Notes: generated by a model not told the origin, from the sequence alone. 64,000 nt of DNA from RGIG2134 sp964461115 (GCA_964461115.1 CAYWSX010000001.1:186001-250000); one strand, 5' to 3'. Numbered from the stretch's first letter, positions 41,618 to 52,437 are shown. Translations and numbers: made by a program.

Positions 41618-44294
41618 TTAATAATATACTCGGTTAGTAAATGAGCCTGTCAGGGCAGGGCAAATATCTAATTTGGGTTCACTATTTGCATATGACGGGC
41701 GACAGCAGTCAAAACCATTTATTTTATATGGCATACATTGCCATCTGAATACAGGGTCAGCTATTGATTCACCTCCCGAAGGAGTTTTCCAAGCCCAAAC
41801 ATAATTAAAATCCCAAGCATTTTGAGTGTTTAAAACATCAAAACAACCGCCGTGAGCATTCTGATCACGCCTGCAATCTCTATGAGGCTGCGGAGGCATT
41901 ATTGCTGCTTGGTGAGTTGGATAAAAACCATTTGCAATTTTCCAAATCGCTCTATCCCAACTTGAAGGATAAATGCTTGCCTGTTTTAAGTATGATTCAC
42001 CACCTCCTCCATTATTGTTCACAGAACCGCTCATTACCTGCAGCACCAGAACTTCGCCGCCATTTCTAAGATAAAAATTATTTTGAACAATTGAATTTTT
42101 TAAAGTATTAACAAGTGCTGCATTATTACTAACGAAACCGGTATTATAGGAATATTGCAGCAAACTTTGTTTGGAAAAACTATCAAATAACATATAAATA
42201 ATACCGCTTTGAAAGTTCCCGCCAACAGATCCGGAATTTGTTATTAATGCAGAATTGTATACATTAGAAACTGTAATTCCGCCTATTGAGCTGCCAATAC
42301 CGGATCCTCCTGTACCACCTGAAGAACCGTTTATTACTGTTCCTGAGTTGTATAATGTTGTCAACATCCCATTACTTGTATTTGATACAGCAACTCCGGA
42401 GGCAGAAGCAGCGTTCACACTACCTATTTCTCCAATATTATAAGAATTAGATAAAAATTTAGCAACTGCAGCAATTCCTCCTATTTGCGAAGTTCTTGCA
42501 CTCAAACTTGCCACATCAATTTTGCCGCTATTATATAGCCACTTTGCACTCTCATAAACTCTATATGCAATTCCGCCTGCATTCCCTTTTTTATCATCTA
42601 TAACTATATCACCGAAATTATAGCAATTTGAAACTTCTACCCCTGAACCTGAAGTAATTCCGCCAATTGCCGCATATCCATTTCCGCGAACGGTTGTTCC
42701 ATTGTAGCAATTACTAAAATTGTCAGTAGATCCGGCTAAACCTCCCGCATATGACTCCATTGCTGAATCAGATACATTTGAAACATTGATTGAACCTAAG
42801 TTTAAATATACATTTCGAACTTTTGTTTGGTAAATTGCACCGCTTAATGAGCCTATAAAGTTTCCGCCAATATTGGAATTAATATTAATATTAGGATTTT
42901 CAAAACCCAAATTCTCCACCACTTTCCCGCTGCTGTTAATAGCGCCAAACAGCCCTGAATAAGTATTTACTGAGTTATTAATATAAAGATTTTTTATTAC
43001 ATGTCCATTACCGTAAAAATTACCTTTAAATTCACTTCCGCCATAGTTGCCAATGGGTTTCCAACCTGTTGTAGGATTTGAATTAACACCGGACTTATCC
43101 ATATAAATATCTGAGATTAAGCAATAATCTTTTGAACGACTAACGGCATTGGTGCCGACAGAAGCCATATCAGCCTGATTTGATATCGGAATACAGCAAG
43201 TTTTTGACTGCACATTAGAAAGCTGTCCTCCTTCATAAACCCATAGTCCGCCGTTTCTGGTTTCATCCTCTGCGGCACATTTTTGAGGACATTGTTTAGT
43301 TTCGTTGTTAAAACTGCCTTTATATTTACAGATTATTTCATAACAGTCAGGATGTTCCACGCCTAATGGAAATTGTTTTGTTATCAAATCGGGGGAGTTT
43401 GCAGATTCTATTTCTCTCATACGATCCATGTCAATCGGGCAGGTAAAAGCAGGTTCGCAAGTTTTATTTGAACTGTCGTAGTGAGAACCTTCGGGGCAGC
43501 CGGCGAGTTCGCTGAGGAGGTTCGATTTAACAAGGCCTTTGGAGGTTAAGGCTATCAAGAATCGATCTACGGGTTCTTTTCTTGAGATTAGAAGGTTGTT
43601 GGGTTTTGTATTTCCGTTGACATCTGCAAGCAAGAAGCCGCAAGCTTTCACGTATTCTATATCCCCGTTTTTGGCCTTGCTGATGGGAACATCCATCTGG
43701 CAGGATGAGTCGAGATAAGAATTAAGAACTTGAACTCCTCCGGGCATTGTAAATGCTGTCATTTCTTCAGGTTTTAGGGAAGGGAAAATATCCTTAAGTT
43801 GGTTAGAAAGTTTTGGATATTCTTTTACGCATTCTGCGATTGACTCTTCGCAGTCTTTAGGAATATTTGAAACTGACATCAAAGCTTTTTTTAGGCAGAG
43901 AGACTTATTAGATTCTTCCTCGCCGGCTTCTGTCTTGCAAGTCAAATTTGAGAGGGCAAGCTGATCGGATTTCCAATTCCCGAATTTTTGACTTGAGAAC
44001 ATTGCCATTTGAGCGATATTGTCAAGCTTGGTGAATGAAATATCAAAACGCGCCAGAAGATCACGCTGTTTAATGTTTTTGAGATTGAGAACCCCCATAC
44101 AAATTGTTGTTATTATTGCTATTATTAACAGCGTTATCAGTGTTTCGGATAAAGTAAACGCTTGTAACTTACTGTCAGACGTAAAATTGCCAATTATTTT
44201 CGAAAAAGTGAATAATTTTTCACTTTTCTGTTTAGCGGTTGCCCCCCCCCCCGAAAGCCCTTTCTGCTCTTTGCGTTACACGATTACTTCCCAT
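41618..44294 (-). CDS. GLUG-repeat pilin-like protein, frame broken at a G11 tract
   Basis: The ATG at 44294 has GAGG upstream and encodes MGSNRVTQRAERAF and then glycines from G11, but hits TAA soon after. With ten (or 13) Gs the frame continues through ATAKQKSEKLFTFSK, then A|FTLSETLITLLIIAIITT (prepilin-like helix) and a long extracellular-type region, giving about 891 residues. In the present sequence the long frame is open only from an internal ATG at 44098 inside or after the hydrophobic helix. The C-terminal half carries repeated Gly/Asn-rich units of GLUG type (YSGLFGAINSSGKVVENLGF, GNFIGSLSGA, YAGGLAGS) plus many cysteines. It probably is a surface or adhesin-like pilin. The gene follows a TPR/NHL gene by 62 bases. 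Confidence 0.75.
44242..44252 (-). repeat. Poly-G tract (G11 on the coding strand), candidate contingency repeat
   Basis: Eleven consecutive Cs on the plus strand, read as Gs, lie 42 bases into the GLUG pilin-like gene. Lengths of 10 or 13 restore one frame. Confidence 0.88.
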
Positions 44295-44356
44295 ACACAC
44301 CTCACTATATTTATGAAAATTATAATAGCAAAACACTGTTTCATTTGCAAACTTGA

Positions 44357-45208
44357 TTACAATTGTCTCACTATAACCGTATTTGAGCCCTGCTCGCTTA
44401 TGTATAAAATATTTTCTTTGATAAACAGATAATACGGCTTATTTGAATAGGCTATAAACACACTCACAGAACCGTATCTGTCAATTTTCAAAATGTTATT
44501 TTTGTTGTAGTTTGCGACGTACATATTTCCGTTTTTATCTATGGCAATGCCGATAGGTCCGTCAATCATTTGGCTTTTTGCGTAAAGCTGGTGAATATTG
44601 TTTTCACGAACTTTAAAGATTGCATTGTCGCTGTAACTGGCCACATACATATTACCGAGTGCGTCTGTCGCAATGCCGGTCGGTGCATTTATACCGGTTA
44701 TATTTTTTGATACAGGCACAACTTTTGCCGCAATCTGAGCACTTCCTCCTCCGTATTCAGACTTAGCTTTATTTTCCGTCTCAATTCGAGTCAAAAACTG
44801 CTGTGCTTTCGGATATTCCTGAGCCGTCGGGGGAATTTTCCTCATAAGCTCAGAAGCCTTTAGTGCATTACCTTTTTTGTAATAAATCTGTCCGAGCTTA
44901 TAATTAGCGGCAAAATCTTCGGGCACCTGCTTTAAAAGGTTCTCCAAGACACTGATTGCAGCACTCTCGTTACCTGTGTAGTCGTATGTTACTGCAAGAT
45001 TATAATATGCATCATAAAAATTCGGCTGCAGCCCCGTAGCTTCTTTAAAATATTCGATTGCAGAAGAATACGCACCGACACGATACTGCTCCAGCCCCAT
45101 ATTATAAAGACGAACAGCCTCAAGATTATAATTTGATGTATCGGCAGAAAATGCTCTTAAAGATACAGCAAAAAATACAATAAGCAACAAAGCCGAAATT
45201 TTCTTCAT
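44357..45208 (-). CDS. Exported TPR and NHL-repeat protein
   Basis: The 283-residue protein starts with a signal peptide (MKKISALLLIVFFAVSLRAFSA, likely cut after FSA). Three TPR units follow over about residues 30-135 (YDAYYNLAVTYDYTGNESAA, YKLGQIYYKKGN). The C-terminal part has NHL-type beta-propeller blades: GINAPTGIATDALGNMYVAS and DGPIGIAIDKNGNMYVAN. It should be periplasmic or surface-exposed and mediate protein contacts. Only about three blades are present, so a full propeller would need oligomerisation. It precedes the GLUG pilin-like gene on the same strand. Confidence 0.82.
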   Translation of the reverse strand: MKKISALLLIVFFAVSLRAFSADTSNYNLEAVRLYNMGLEQYRVGAYSSAIEYFKEATGLQPNFYDAYYNLAVTYDYTGNESAAISVLENLLKQVPEDFAANYKLGQIYYKKGNALKASELMRKIPPTAQEYPKAQQFLTRIETENKAKSEYGGGSAQIAAKVVPVSKNITGINAPTGIATDALGNMYVASYSDNAIFKVRENNIHQLYAKSQMIDGPIGIAIDKNGNMYVANYNKNNILKIDRYGSVSVFIAYSNKPYYLFIKENILYISEQGSNTVIVRQL

Positions 45209-45324
45209 TATTGGATTATAGCATATATTTATTTATGCCTGCAAGCAGGTATTATTTACAAAAGTTTAGAAAGTGTCAAATTTTAGCTTGCTCATATTTA
45301 TAATAAATGTGATTGAGAAGGAAT

Positions 45325-45705
45325 ATGAGAATGAAAATTAACACAGTTAAACAAACCGACCACAATCATCATAATCAAGCGTTCGGAATGAAATTTATAC
45401 AAAACAAACACCTTAATACGTTTAGACGTCTGTATTTCAATAACCAAAAAGATTGGCTGTCATTTTGTGCTCAAATCGCAGAAATCGGCTCAAGAAAAAT
45501 GCCTGTAGAGCTTGGCATTATGTATGAAGTTGGCAGTGCGCATACAACATTAAAGGTTCAAAGAATGCTTCAAAATCCTCTTTTTCAACACCTATATAAT
45601 GACCGAAAAACAGTAGCAAAACATTTTAAATTTGCCTCGCCGAATAAAATAATACAAGGTTGCCAACAACTTGCAAAAAGGTTAGAAACCTCTAATTTAA
45701 AATAA
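45325..45705 (+). CDS. Small hypothetical protein with an AFGMKF motif
   Basis: The 126-residue protein starts MRMKINTVKQTDHNHHNQ, then AFGMKF, reminiscent of the (V/I)SFG motif of other proteins in the window. It is basic and probably helical, without signal peptide or known domain. The start at 45325 is chosen for GAAGGAA just upstream; the frame extends four codons further to a TTG inside that site. A terminator overlaps its end. Function unknown. Confidence 0.6.
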   Translation: MRMKINTVKQTDHNHHNQAFGMKFIQNKHLNTFRRLYFNNQKDWLSFCAQIAEIGSRKMPVELGIMYEVGSAHTTLKVQRMLQNPLFQHLYNDRKTVAKHFKFASPNKIIQGCQQLAKRLETSNLK

Positions 45706-45729
45706 AAAACGGGATTGATTCCCGTTTTT
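45704..45729. terminator. Terminator
   Basis: AAAAACGGGA and TCCCGTTTTT pair around a TTGAT-like loop between two converging genes; flanking A- and T-runs allow use from both sides. Confidence 0.8.
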
Positions 45730-45742
45730 GTCTGTTTTTTAT

Positions 45743-47212
45743 TTATATATTTGCAATTTTCTTGTTAAAATCCGTCGCCTGCTCAAAGTTATATGCCGCT
45801 TGGAACATTACTTCTTCTTTTAATGCAGGAGCCAGAAGCTCAACACCGATTGGCATTCCGTCTTTATCAAATCCGCAAGGAATACTCATGCCCGGGATAC
45901 CGCCAAGGTTCGCTGTAATCGTACCGATATCAGTGAGATACATAGAAAGCGGATCCTGAACTTTTGAACCGATTTCAAACGCTGTATAAGGGCAAGTCGG
46001 GCACAAAAGCACATCTGCTTGAGCAAAAACTTTGTCAAAATCGTTTTTAATCAAACGGCGAACCTGCTGAGCCTTTTTATAATAAGCATCATAATAACCC
46101 GAACTCAAAGCATAAGTTCCAAGCATTATACGGCGTTTTACTTCGTCACCGAAGCCTTCCGCTCTTGTTTTGCAGTACATATCAATTAGATTTTTTGCTT
46201 CTTTTGTCCTGTGTCCATATTTCACACCGTCAAAACGTGCCAAATTTGAACTTGCTTCCGCTGTTGCGATGATATAGTAAACACCGATTGAATATTTAAG
46301 CAATGGGAGCGAAACTTCAACAATTTCAGCGCCCAAGCTCTTATAAGTCTCAATTGCAACAGAAATAGCATTTTTCACGTCATCAGAAACCCCTTCAGAC
46401 ATAAGCTCTGTAATGACACCTATTTTCATACCTTTAACGTCTTTTTTCATGAGTTCTGAGAATTTCGGAACCTCAATATTTAAGGACGTTGAATCTTTTT
46501 CGTCATGTCCTGAAATTGCCTCCAAAACAAGTGCGCTGTCCTCAACACATCTTGAAAACGGGCCGATTTGGTCAAGTGAAGATGCAAATGCTATCAATCC
46601 GTATCTTGAAACTCTACCATAAGTGGGTTTTACACCGACAATCCCGCAAAAACTGGCAGGGAGACGAATACTTCCGCCCGTATCAGACCCTAATGAAAGA
46701 GGAACCTCACAAGCCGCAACTGCTGCTGCCGACCCGCCTGATGAACCACCCGGAACTTTGTTCAAATCCCATGGGTTGCGGACAACTTTCGTTGCCGAGT
46801 TCTCGTTTGAGCTTCCCATAGCGAATTCGTCCATATTTGCCTTACCGACAATCGGAACAAAATTTTCTTTAAGTTTTCTTGTAACTGTAGCATCATACGG
46901 CGATACAAAATTCTCTAAAATCTTGCTGGACGCGGTTGTATAAGACCCAATCATGTTCATATTGTCTTTTAATGCCAGCGGAATACCCGCCAAAGGTGCC
47001 AGTTTTTCACCGTTTTTAATTTTTGTGTCGACTTCTGCCGCTGTTTTCAAAGCTTCTTCTTTAGTCAAGCTGTTAAATGCACCGATTTTTTCATCAACAG
47101 CGTCAATTTGCTCAAAATGCGCATTTACAAGCTCAACCGATGAAACTTCTTTATTCAAAAGCAATTCGCGTTGTTCAATTGCTGTTTTTTTAATAATTTC
47201 ACTAAAACTCAA
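45743..47212 (-). CDS. gatA: Glutamyl-tRNA(Gln) amidotransferase subunit A
   Basis: This protein of about 489 residues has the amidase signature: catalytic Lys in LALKDNM, the cis-Ser in PGGSSGGSAAAVAA and the nucleophile Ser in GSDTGGSIRLPASFCG. With GatB and GatC it turns Glu-tRNA(Gln) into Gln-tRNA(Gln); those genes are not in the window. The start is uncertain: GTG at 47221 overlaps the only Shine-Dalgarno (GGGAG), while TTG at 47212 has that site eight bases upstream and is preferred. Confidence 0.94.
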   Translation of the reverse strand: MSFSEIIKKTAIEQRELLLNKEVSSVELVNAHFEQIDAVDEKIGAFNSLTKEEALKTAAEVDTKIKNGEKLAPLAGIPLALKDNMNMIGSYTTASSKILENFVSPYDATVTRKLKENFVPIVGKANMDEFAMGSSNENSATKVVRNPWDLNKVPGGSSGGSAAAVAACEVPLSLGSDTGGSIRLPASFCGIVGVKPTYGRVSRYGLIAFASSLDQIGPFSRCVEDSALVLEAISGHDEKDSTSLNIEVPKFSELMKKDVKGMKIGVITELMSEGVSDDVKNAISVAIETYKSLGAEIVEVSLPLLKYSIGVYYIIATAEASSNLARFDGVKYGHRTKEAKNLIDMYCKTRAEGFGDEVKRRIMLGTYALSSGYYDAYYKKAQQVRRLIKNDFDKVFAQADVLLCPTCPYTAFEIGSKVQDPLSMYLTDIGTITANLGGIPGMSIPCGFDKDGMPIGVELLAPALKEEVMFQAAYNFEQATDFNKKIANI

Positions 47213-47292
47213 AATTTTCACTCCCTAATATCTCTTAATGAAATTATTATAGAACAAAAATTTGAAAATTATGAATATTTTTATAATTGATT

Positions 47293-50200
47293 TTACATAG
47301 GTGTATTAATTTCGATAGATTTACCATTCGAAAAAGTCACTTTATAACGAGCATTTTTTCTAAGAATTGCATCAACACCACCTTTGATAAAATGTGGCGT
47401 TCCATTGTCCATATTTTGTATTTGAAAACCTTTAATATCAGAAGTGGAAACTTTGAGTTTTCCGCCAATTTTGGCACAATTAACGTTTGTATTACCTGCT
47501 TTGAAGGTAAAGAATTCCCCTTCTTTCATATTTCTTATATTATTGTTTATGGTTTGAGACAAATTATTCATCTCATTTGCAACCCCGGCTGATTTACGTA
47601 AGTGAGAGAAACGAGCAGAAATCTCTTTCAAAGGTTCCGCAAGCTCATTATGTATCCAATGCTCTTCTAGTGTATCAAGTTTTTTCAGTATATCTCTATT
47701 GTTTGAAAAAGTTTGACGAGCCTTTTGAATCGATTCCTGCGTCAATGAAGTAAGTTGACAATCCTTCATAAAAGTATCCAACTCCTTGTTGTCAAGCAGT
47801 CTTAAAGATTCATTTAATTTGCGAATTTCTACTATTTTCTTTTTCAATTGATTTGCGTCTAAGTTGTACATATCATTTTTTACAAAATCACTGTATTGCT
47901 TACGCAATTTTGCAGCATCCTCCATACTGATACGAGGTTTGCTTGGCGCCTCAGACTGCTGATTGGATTTGAACGGCTCTTGCATAGCTTTTTCTGCCGG
48001 TTTCGGCTTCACTGAAGCATCTCCCTTTGGCGATTTCACGTTTTGACCTATTTGCCTTTGCTGTGCTGCATTCATCGGCTCATTTGGGGAAACTTTAGAA
48101 GGACTAATCTCGATATTTCCGCCGGGAGGTTGTTTTGCCACAACCGGCAACTCCGGCAATCCGGGAGTTGACGACTCTGCATGCGAAGTCGGCCTTACTT
48201 TTCGACCTCGAAGTGCCGAAGCGCCGCCTATAGCTCCAAATGCCAACCCAACTGCCACACCTTCAGCAGTCACCTGTCCTGTTTTTAAATAGTCATTGCC
48301 TGTACCAATAGCTGCATCTGTTGCCGCAAACGTTGCATATTTAGCAACTTTACCCATTTGTGATATTGAAATCAATTTAGCGGCCTTACCTGCTACACCT
48401 GCTGTAGCCGCATCAACAAGAGCGGTTTGTCCGAATTCTTTCCATTCTTCATCAGTAACATGACCTTTTTTGCTATATTCATTGCCGGCATCAACTCCAA
48501 GACTTATGAGTCCGGTACCCACCATTATTCCAGCTACACCACCTGTAACCAATGAAAGCCCAATCGTTCCCAATATTTTTGCGCCCACTTTAACATATTC
48601 GGCACCAATTTCCTGACTTTCGCAATATTTATAAACACGCTCTTTTATTTTATCGGCACCCACCATCATAAAGAATTTTTCTTGTTCCGTTTGATATTCC
48701 GCTTTGAATGTATCAAAATCTTTACCATCCAAGATTTGTGAATATAATTCTTTTGTTTCATTTTTTTTCTCACTAATAAGACTTTGAAGATACTGAAATC
48801 TATCTTCAGAAGACCGGTTACCGTATCCTTCAACAGCAAAAAGAGTTTCTTTTTTACCTTCCGTCACAGCGTTTTCAAGTCTTTCAAGATTTTCCGTGCT
48901 GTAAGTCAATTTTTCCAACTGTTCACTCTGCTCTATAGTACTTTTACAACTCAACACTGAATGGTATTTCTTATCTTCTTCCGCAAATTGTTCGGCAAGT
49001 TTAGAATCATACTCACGGCCAGTTGTACGACGAAAGGCAGCAGCAAAATCTTTTTCTGTGGCGGTTTGTGCTGTCTTTTTAAGAGAGAGAATATCTTCAC
49101 CTTCTTTGACTAAATCGTCTAAAACTTTTTCACGGGTATTATCTGAACCGAACCAACTTCCGAATTTATCCGCGGCGGCTTCTGCGACTCCATTATTATT
49201 TCTAAGCTCGTTAGAAAAAGTATCACCTGCTTCTGTCTTTGAATTATGCAAGACCATACAGGCCAATTCATTGACCTTACGTGCGTGATAGGCTTTTTCA
49301 CGATTTCCCTTATTGCGAACACTATCAAGCTTTTCTACTGAAAATTCTTTAGACATTCTTTCATTTATGTTATCAATTACTATTTTATAAATGGAAGGGT
49401 CGCCTAATTCACCACTCATATATTTGTCTATTGCAGCCTGACATGCTTCAGCCGTTTTAAATTGACCAACTCTGACACGACCCGCCCAAAATTCTCTTCT
49501 TTTTTGCACTTCGGCAGAAACCGGCTCATTATCTTCTATTGCAACCGGCAACTCATGTTCCGGCAGAAGCTGCGGCTCAGGCGGAGCAGCTTCAGGCGTG
49601 CCTGCTGCCGGCGTTGCCGCTCCGGTTGTAGGTGTAGAACTGACACCGTCATTCGTTCCCGTGGAAATATTTGGCGGGTCGTTATTTTCAGGTGGTACAT
49701 CATTCTTAGGTGTTTCCGGAGGAGTGCTTTCAATCTGAACAGTTCTTGGGATTTTTAACCTGTCGCGATCATCGTACAAAATTGTATCGACGTGATTTTT
49801 ACATGCAATTTTTTTATGCTCTTTTTTATTATGAGAATTCCAAATTTTCCGCCCCTGCTCACCGTCATAAATTTCAGGGTTTGCTTCCATCAATTCTTCG
49901 GGGGTCATATTGTGTCTTTTTGCAATCTTCTCAATCGTGTCTCCGTGTTTTACGGTCACATAATCGTACTCTACACGAGTCTCAGGGACATTATTTTGAA
50001 CAGTTTCATTATTTATGCCGCTTTTATTACTTTCAGAAGAAGTATTTTGCCCCCCCCCGTTCTATCTATTGCCAGACCTGAATTTTCAGAGTTTGCCGAA
50101 TTGGCTCCACCTGAAAGCGAAGATGAAATATTTTTATTTTCAGAACTGCTTGATTCTTCCATTCCTTGTTTAAATATATTCAAAACTTTCTGTTGTTTTT

Positions 50201-50309
50201 CAACAGTCATGTTGCGAAATTCTTCTGCGTCTTTAGGCAAACAAGAATTAAGATATCTATTCTTTAACATTTCAGAGGTGGAACTTCCAAAACCATTCAC
50301 TTCGCTCAT
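47293..50309 (-). CDS. Large LysM-domain protein, frame broken at a G9 tract
   Basis: The ATG at 50309 has AGGAG upstream and encodes MSEVNGFGSSTSEML... up to LAIDRTGGG at G9, after which the frame ends 14 residues later. With ten Gs it continues QNTSSESNKSG and then a LysM domain (YVTVKHGDTIEKIAKRHN...EELMEANP), giving about 1005 residues. Later regions are a Pro/Thr-rich linker, long helical stretches, two Gly-rich hydrophobic segments (IGLSLVTGGVAGIMVGTGLI and VAVGLAFGAIGGASALRG) and a unique C-terminal domain. No signal peptide is seen. In the present frame the LysM half starts only at a GTG/ATG-less point near 49959. Possible cell-wall-associated or effector-like protein; function not assigned. 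Confidence 0.7.
50050..50058 (-). repeat. Poly-G tract (G9 on the coding strand), candidate contingency repeat
   Basis: Nine consecutive Cs on the plus strand, read as Gs, separate the 5' part of the LysM gene from its long downstream frame. Ten (or seven) Gs join them. Confidence 0.85.
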
Positions 50310-50433
50310 ATGACATTCTCCTAAGTTTTGATACATCACGAATATCGGCAATTCATAAATTTTCTTTAAAAATAACAAAGTTCCGATTAAGAATTGTAAA
50401 CAAATATACGATATCTAAAATCTTTAAACGTGT

Positions 50434-50439
50434 TAGAAT
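50434..50439 (+). promoter_or_regulatory. -10 element giving a probably leaderless uvrB mRNA
   Basis: TAGAAT ends six bases before the uvrB ATG at 50446. No Shine-Dalgarno is present, and no strong -35 is visible at the expected distance. Confidence 0.42.
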
Positions 50440-50445
50440 ACAAAC

Positions 50446-52437
50446 ATGGATAAAAAGTTCAAAATTCATTCAAAATACACTCTTGCAGGAGACCAGCCTG
50501 AGGCGGTAAACACTCTCGTTGACGGAATAAGCAAGGGTTATGATTCTCAGGTTTTAAAAGGGATTACGGGCTCGGGAAAAACCTTCACAATCGCAAATGT
50601 AATTGAGCGGGTACAAAAACCTACTTTGGTTATTGCCCACAACAAGACTCTTGCTGCACAGCTTTACAACGAATTTCGCGAACTTTTCCCTGAAAATGCT
50701 GTTGAATATTTCATAAGCTACTACGACTACTACCAGCCCGAAGCATACATTCCGCGGACAGACACTTTCATCGAAAAAGAAGCGACAATCAATGAAGAAA
50801 TCGATCGCCTGCGACATAACGCAACCCGCTGCATGTTTGAGCGTAACGATGTAATCGTCATCGCCTCTGTAAGCTGTATTTACGGTCTCGGAGTGCCGGA
50901 AAACTACTTTAAAGGAACATCCTCGCTCAGCGTCGGCGATGAAATCGACAGAGATGATTTCTTGAGAAAACTCGTTTCCGGTCAGTATCAGCGCAACGAT
51001 GTTGAATTAAAATACGGTACTTTCCGCGCTCGAGGCGATATTGTCGAAATTATGCCGAGTTATGAGCGCATTATTACTCGCGTAAACTTTTTCGGCGACG
51101 AAGTGGAAAAAATTACCAAGATTGACCCTATTACAGGCGAAGTATTAGAAGTCCCGAAAACAATTATAATCTACCCTGCTGTTCACTACATCAGTAACGA
51201 TGAAAACCAAGAAGAAACTATCGCAATGATACGCCAGGAGCTTCAAACGCGCCTCGCAGAACTGAATAATCAAGGAAAAATAGTTGAAGCACAAAGGCTG
51301 GAACAACGTGTCAGATATGACATAGAGATGATTAAAGAAATGGGCTACTGCTCGGGAATTGAGAATTATTCGCGCATAATTGAACGCCGCCCGATAGGCT
51401 CTCCGCCTGCGACGCTTTTAGATTATTTTAAAAAAGACTTTTTAGTCGTCATAGACGAGTCTCACGTTACACTGCCCCAGCTAAAAGGCATGTACAACGG
51501 CGACCGTGCCCGCAAAGAAACTCTTGTAGAATACGGTTTTCGCCTGCCTTGTGCTAAGGACAACCGCCCGCTAAAATACGAGGAATTTTTTGAGAACGTG
51601 AATCAAAAAATATATGTTTCGGCAACGCCCGCGCAATTTGAACGTGAAACATCACAACAGCAGATTGAGCAGATAATCCGCCCGACAGGACTTTTAGACC
51701 CTGAAATTGATGTTCGCCCGATTGAATACCAGGTGGACGACCTTATTAAAGAAATAAATTTACGTGCTGAGAAAAACCAGCGTGTGCTCATCACAACCCT
51801 CACAAAGCGGATGGCAGAAGACCTCACGGACTATTTCACAAATATGGGAATCCGTGTGCGATATCTTCACAGCGAAATCCAATCTCTCGAACGGGTAGAA
51901 ATCCTTAGAGATCTTCGATTGGGCGAATTTGACGTTCTTGTGGGTGTAAACCTTCTTAGAGAAGGTCTCGATATTCCTGAAGTATCGCTTGTCGCAATTA
52001 TGGATGCAGACAAAGAAGGATTCTTGCGCTCCGAAACAAGCTTAATTCAGACTATCGGACGTGCTGCGCGTAATTCTTGCGGAAAAGTCATTATGTACGC
52101 AGACAAAATCACAGATTCCATGAAAGCTGCCATTGATGAGACAAAACGCAGGCGTGAAATCCAATCTGCATTCAACAAAAAATACGGAATTATTCCGCAA
52201 ACAATCAAAAAACCTGTTGAAAATAATCTTCTTCAGCTAGTCGCAAGCTATCGTAATCTTGAAGACATTATCGCGGAAGAGCTTATAGAAAACGATATGA
52301 ACGTCAAAGATATCCCGAAATTAATCGACCAACTCGAAAAAGACATGCATAAATCCGCTAAACTTCTCGATTTTGAACGCGCCGCACAAATTCGAGACCA
52401 GCTTAAGAAATTACGCGAAATGGTAAAGAAGAATTAA
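50446..52437 (+). CDS. uvrB: Excinuclease ABC subunit B
   Basis: The 663-residue UvrB has Walker A GITGSGKTFT near residue 40, the damage-probing beta-hairpin region YYDYYQPEAYIPRTDTFIEK, helicase motif VI QTIGRAARN and a C-terminal UVR domain (LDFERAAQIRDQLKKLR) that binds UvrC. It verifies lesions in nucleotide excision repair. Length is normal. The start is preceded by a -10 element but no ribosome site. Its 3' end overlaps the convergent gene at 52434 by 4 bases. Confidence 0.97.
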   Translation: MDKKFKIHSKYTLAGDQPEAVNTLVDGISKGYDSQVLKGITGSGKTFTIANVIERVQKPTLVIAHNKTLAAQLYNEFRELFPENAVEYFISYYDYYQPEAYIPRTDTFIEKEATINEEIDRLRHNATRCMFERNDVIVIASVSCIYGLGVPENYFKGTSSLSVGDEIDRDDFLRKLVSGQYQRNDVELKYGTFRARGDIVEIMPSYERIITRVNFFGDEVEKITKIDPITGEVLEVPKTIIIYPAVHYISNDENQEETIAMIRQELQTRLAELNNQGKIVEAQRLEQRVRYDIEMIKEMGYCSGIENYSRIIERRPIGSPPATLLDYFKKDFLVVIDESHVTLPQLKGMYNGDRARKETLVEYGFRLPCAKDNRPLKYEEFFENVNQKIYVSATPAQFERETSQQQIEQIIRPTGLLDPEIDVRPIEYQVDDLIKEINLRAEKNQRVLITTLTKRMAEDLTDYFTNMGIRVRYLHSEIQSLERVEILRDLRLGEFDVLVGVNLLREGLDIPEVSLVAIMDADKEGFLRSETSLIQTIGRAARNSCGKVIMYADKITDSMKAAIDETKRRREIQSAFNKKYGIIPQTIKKPVENNLLQLVASYRNLEDIIAEELIENDMNVKDIPKLIDQLEKDMHKSAKLLDFERAAQIRDQLKKLREMVKKN

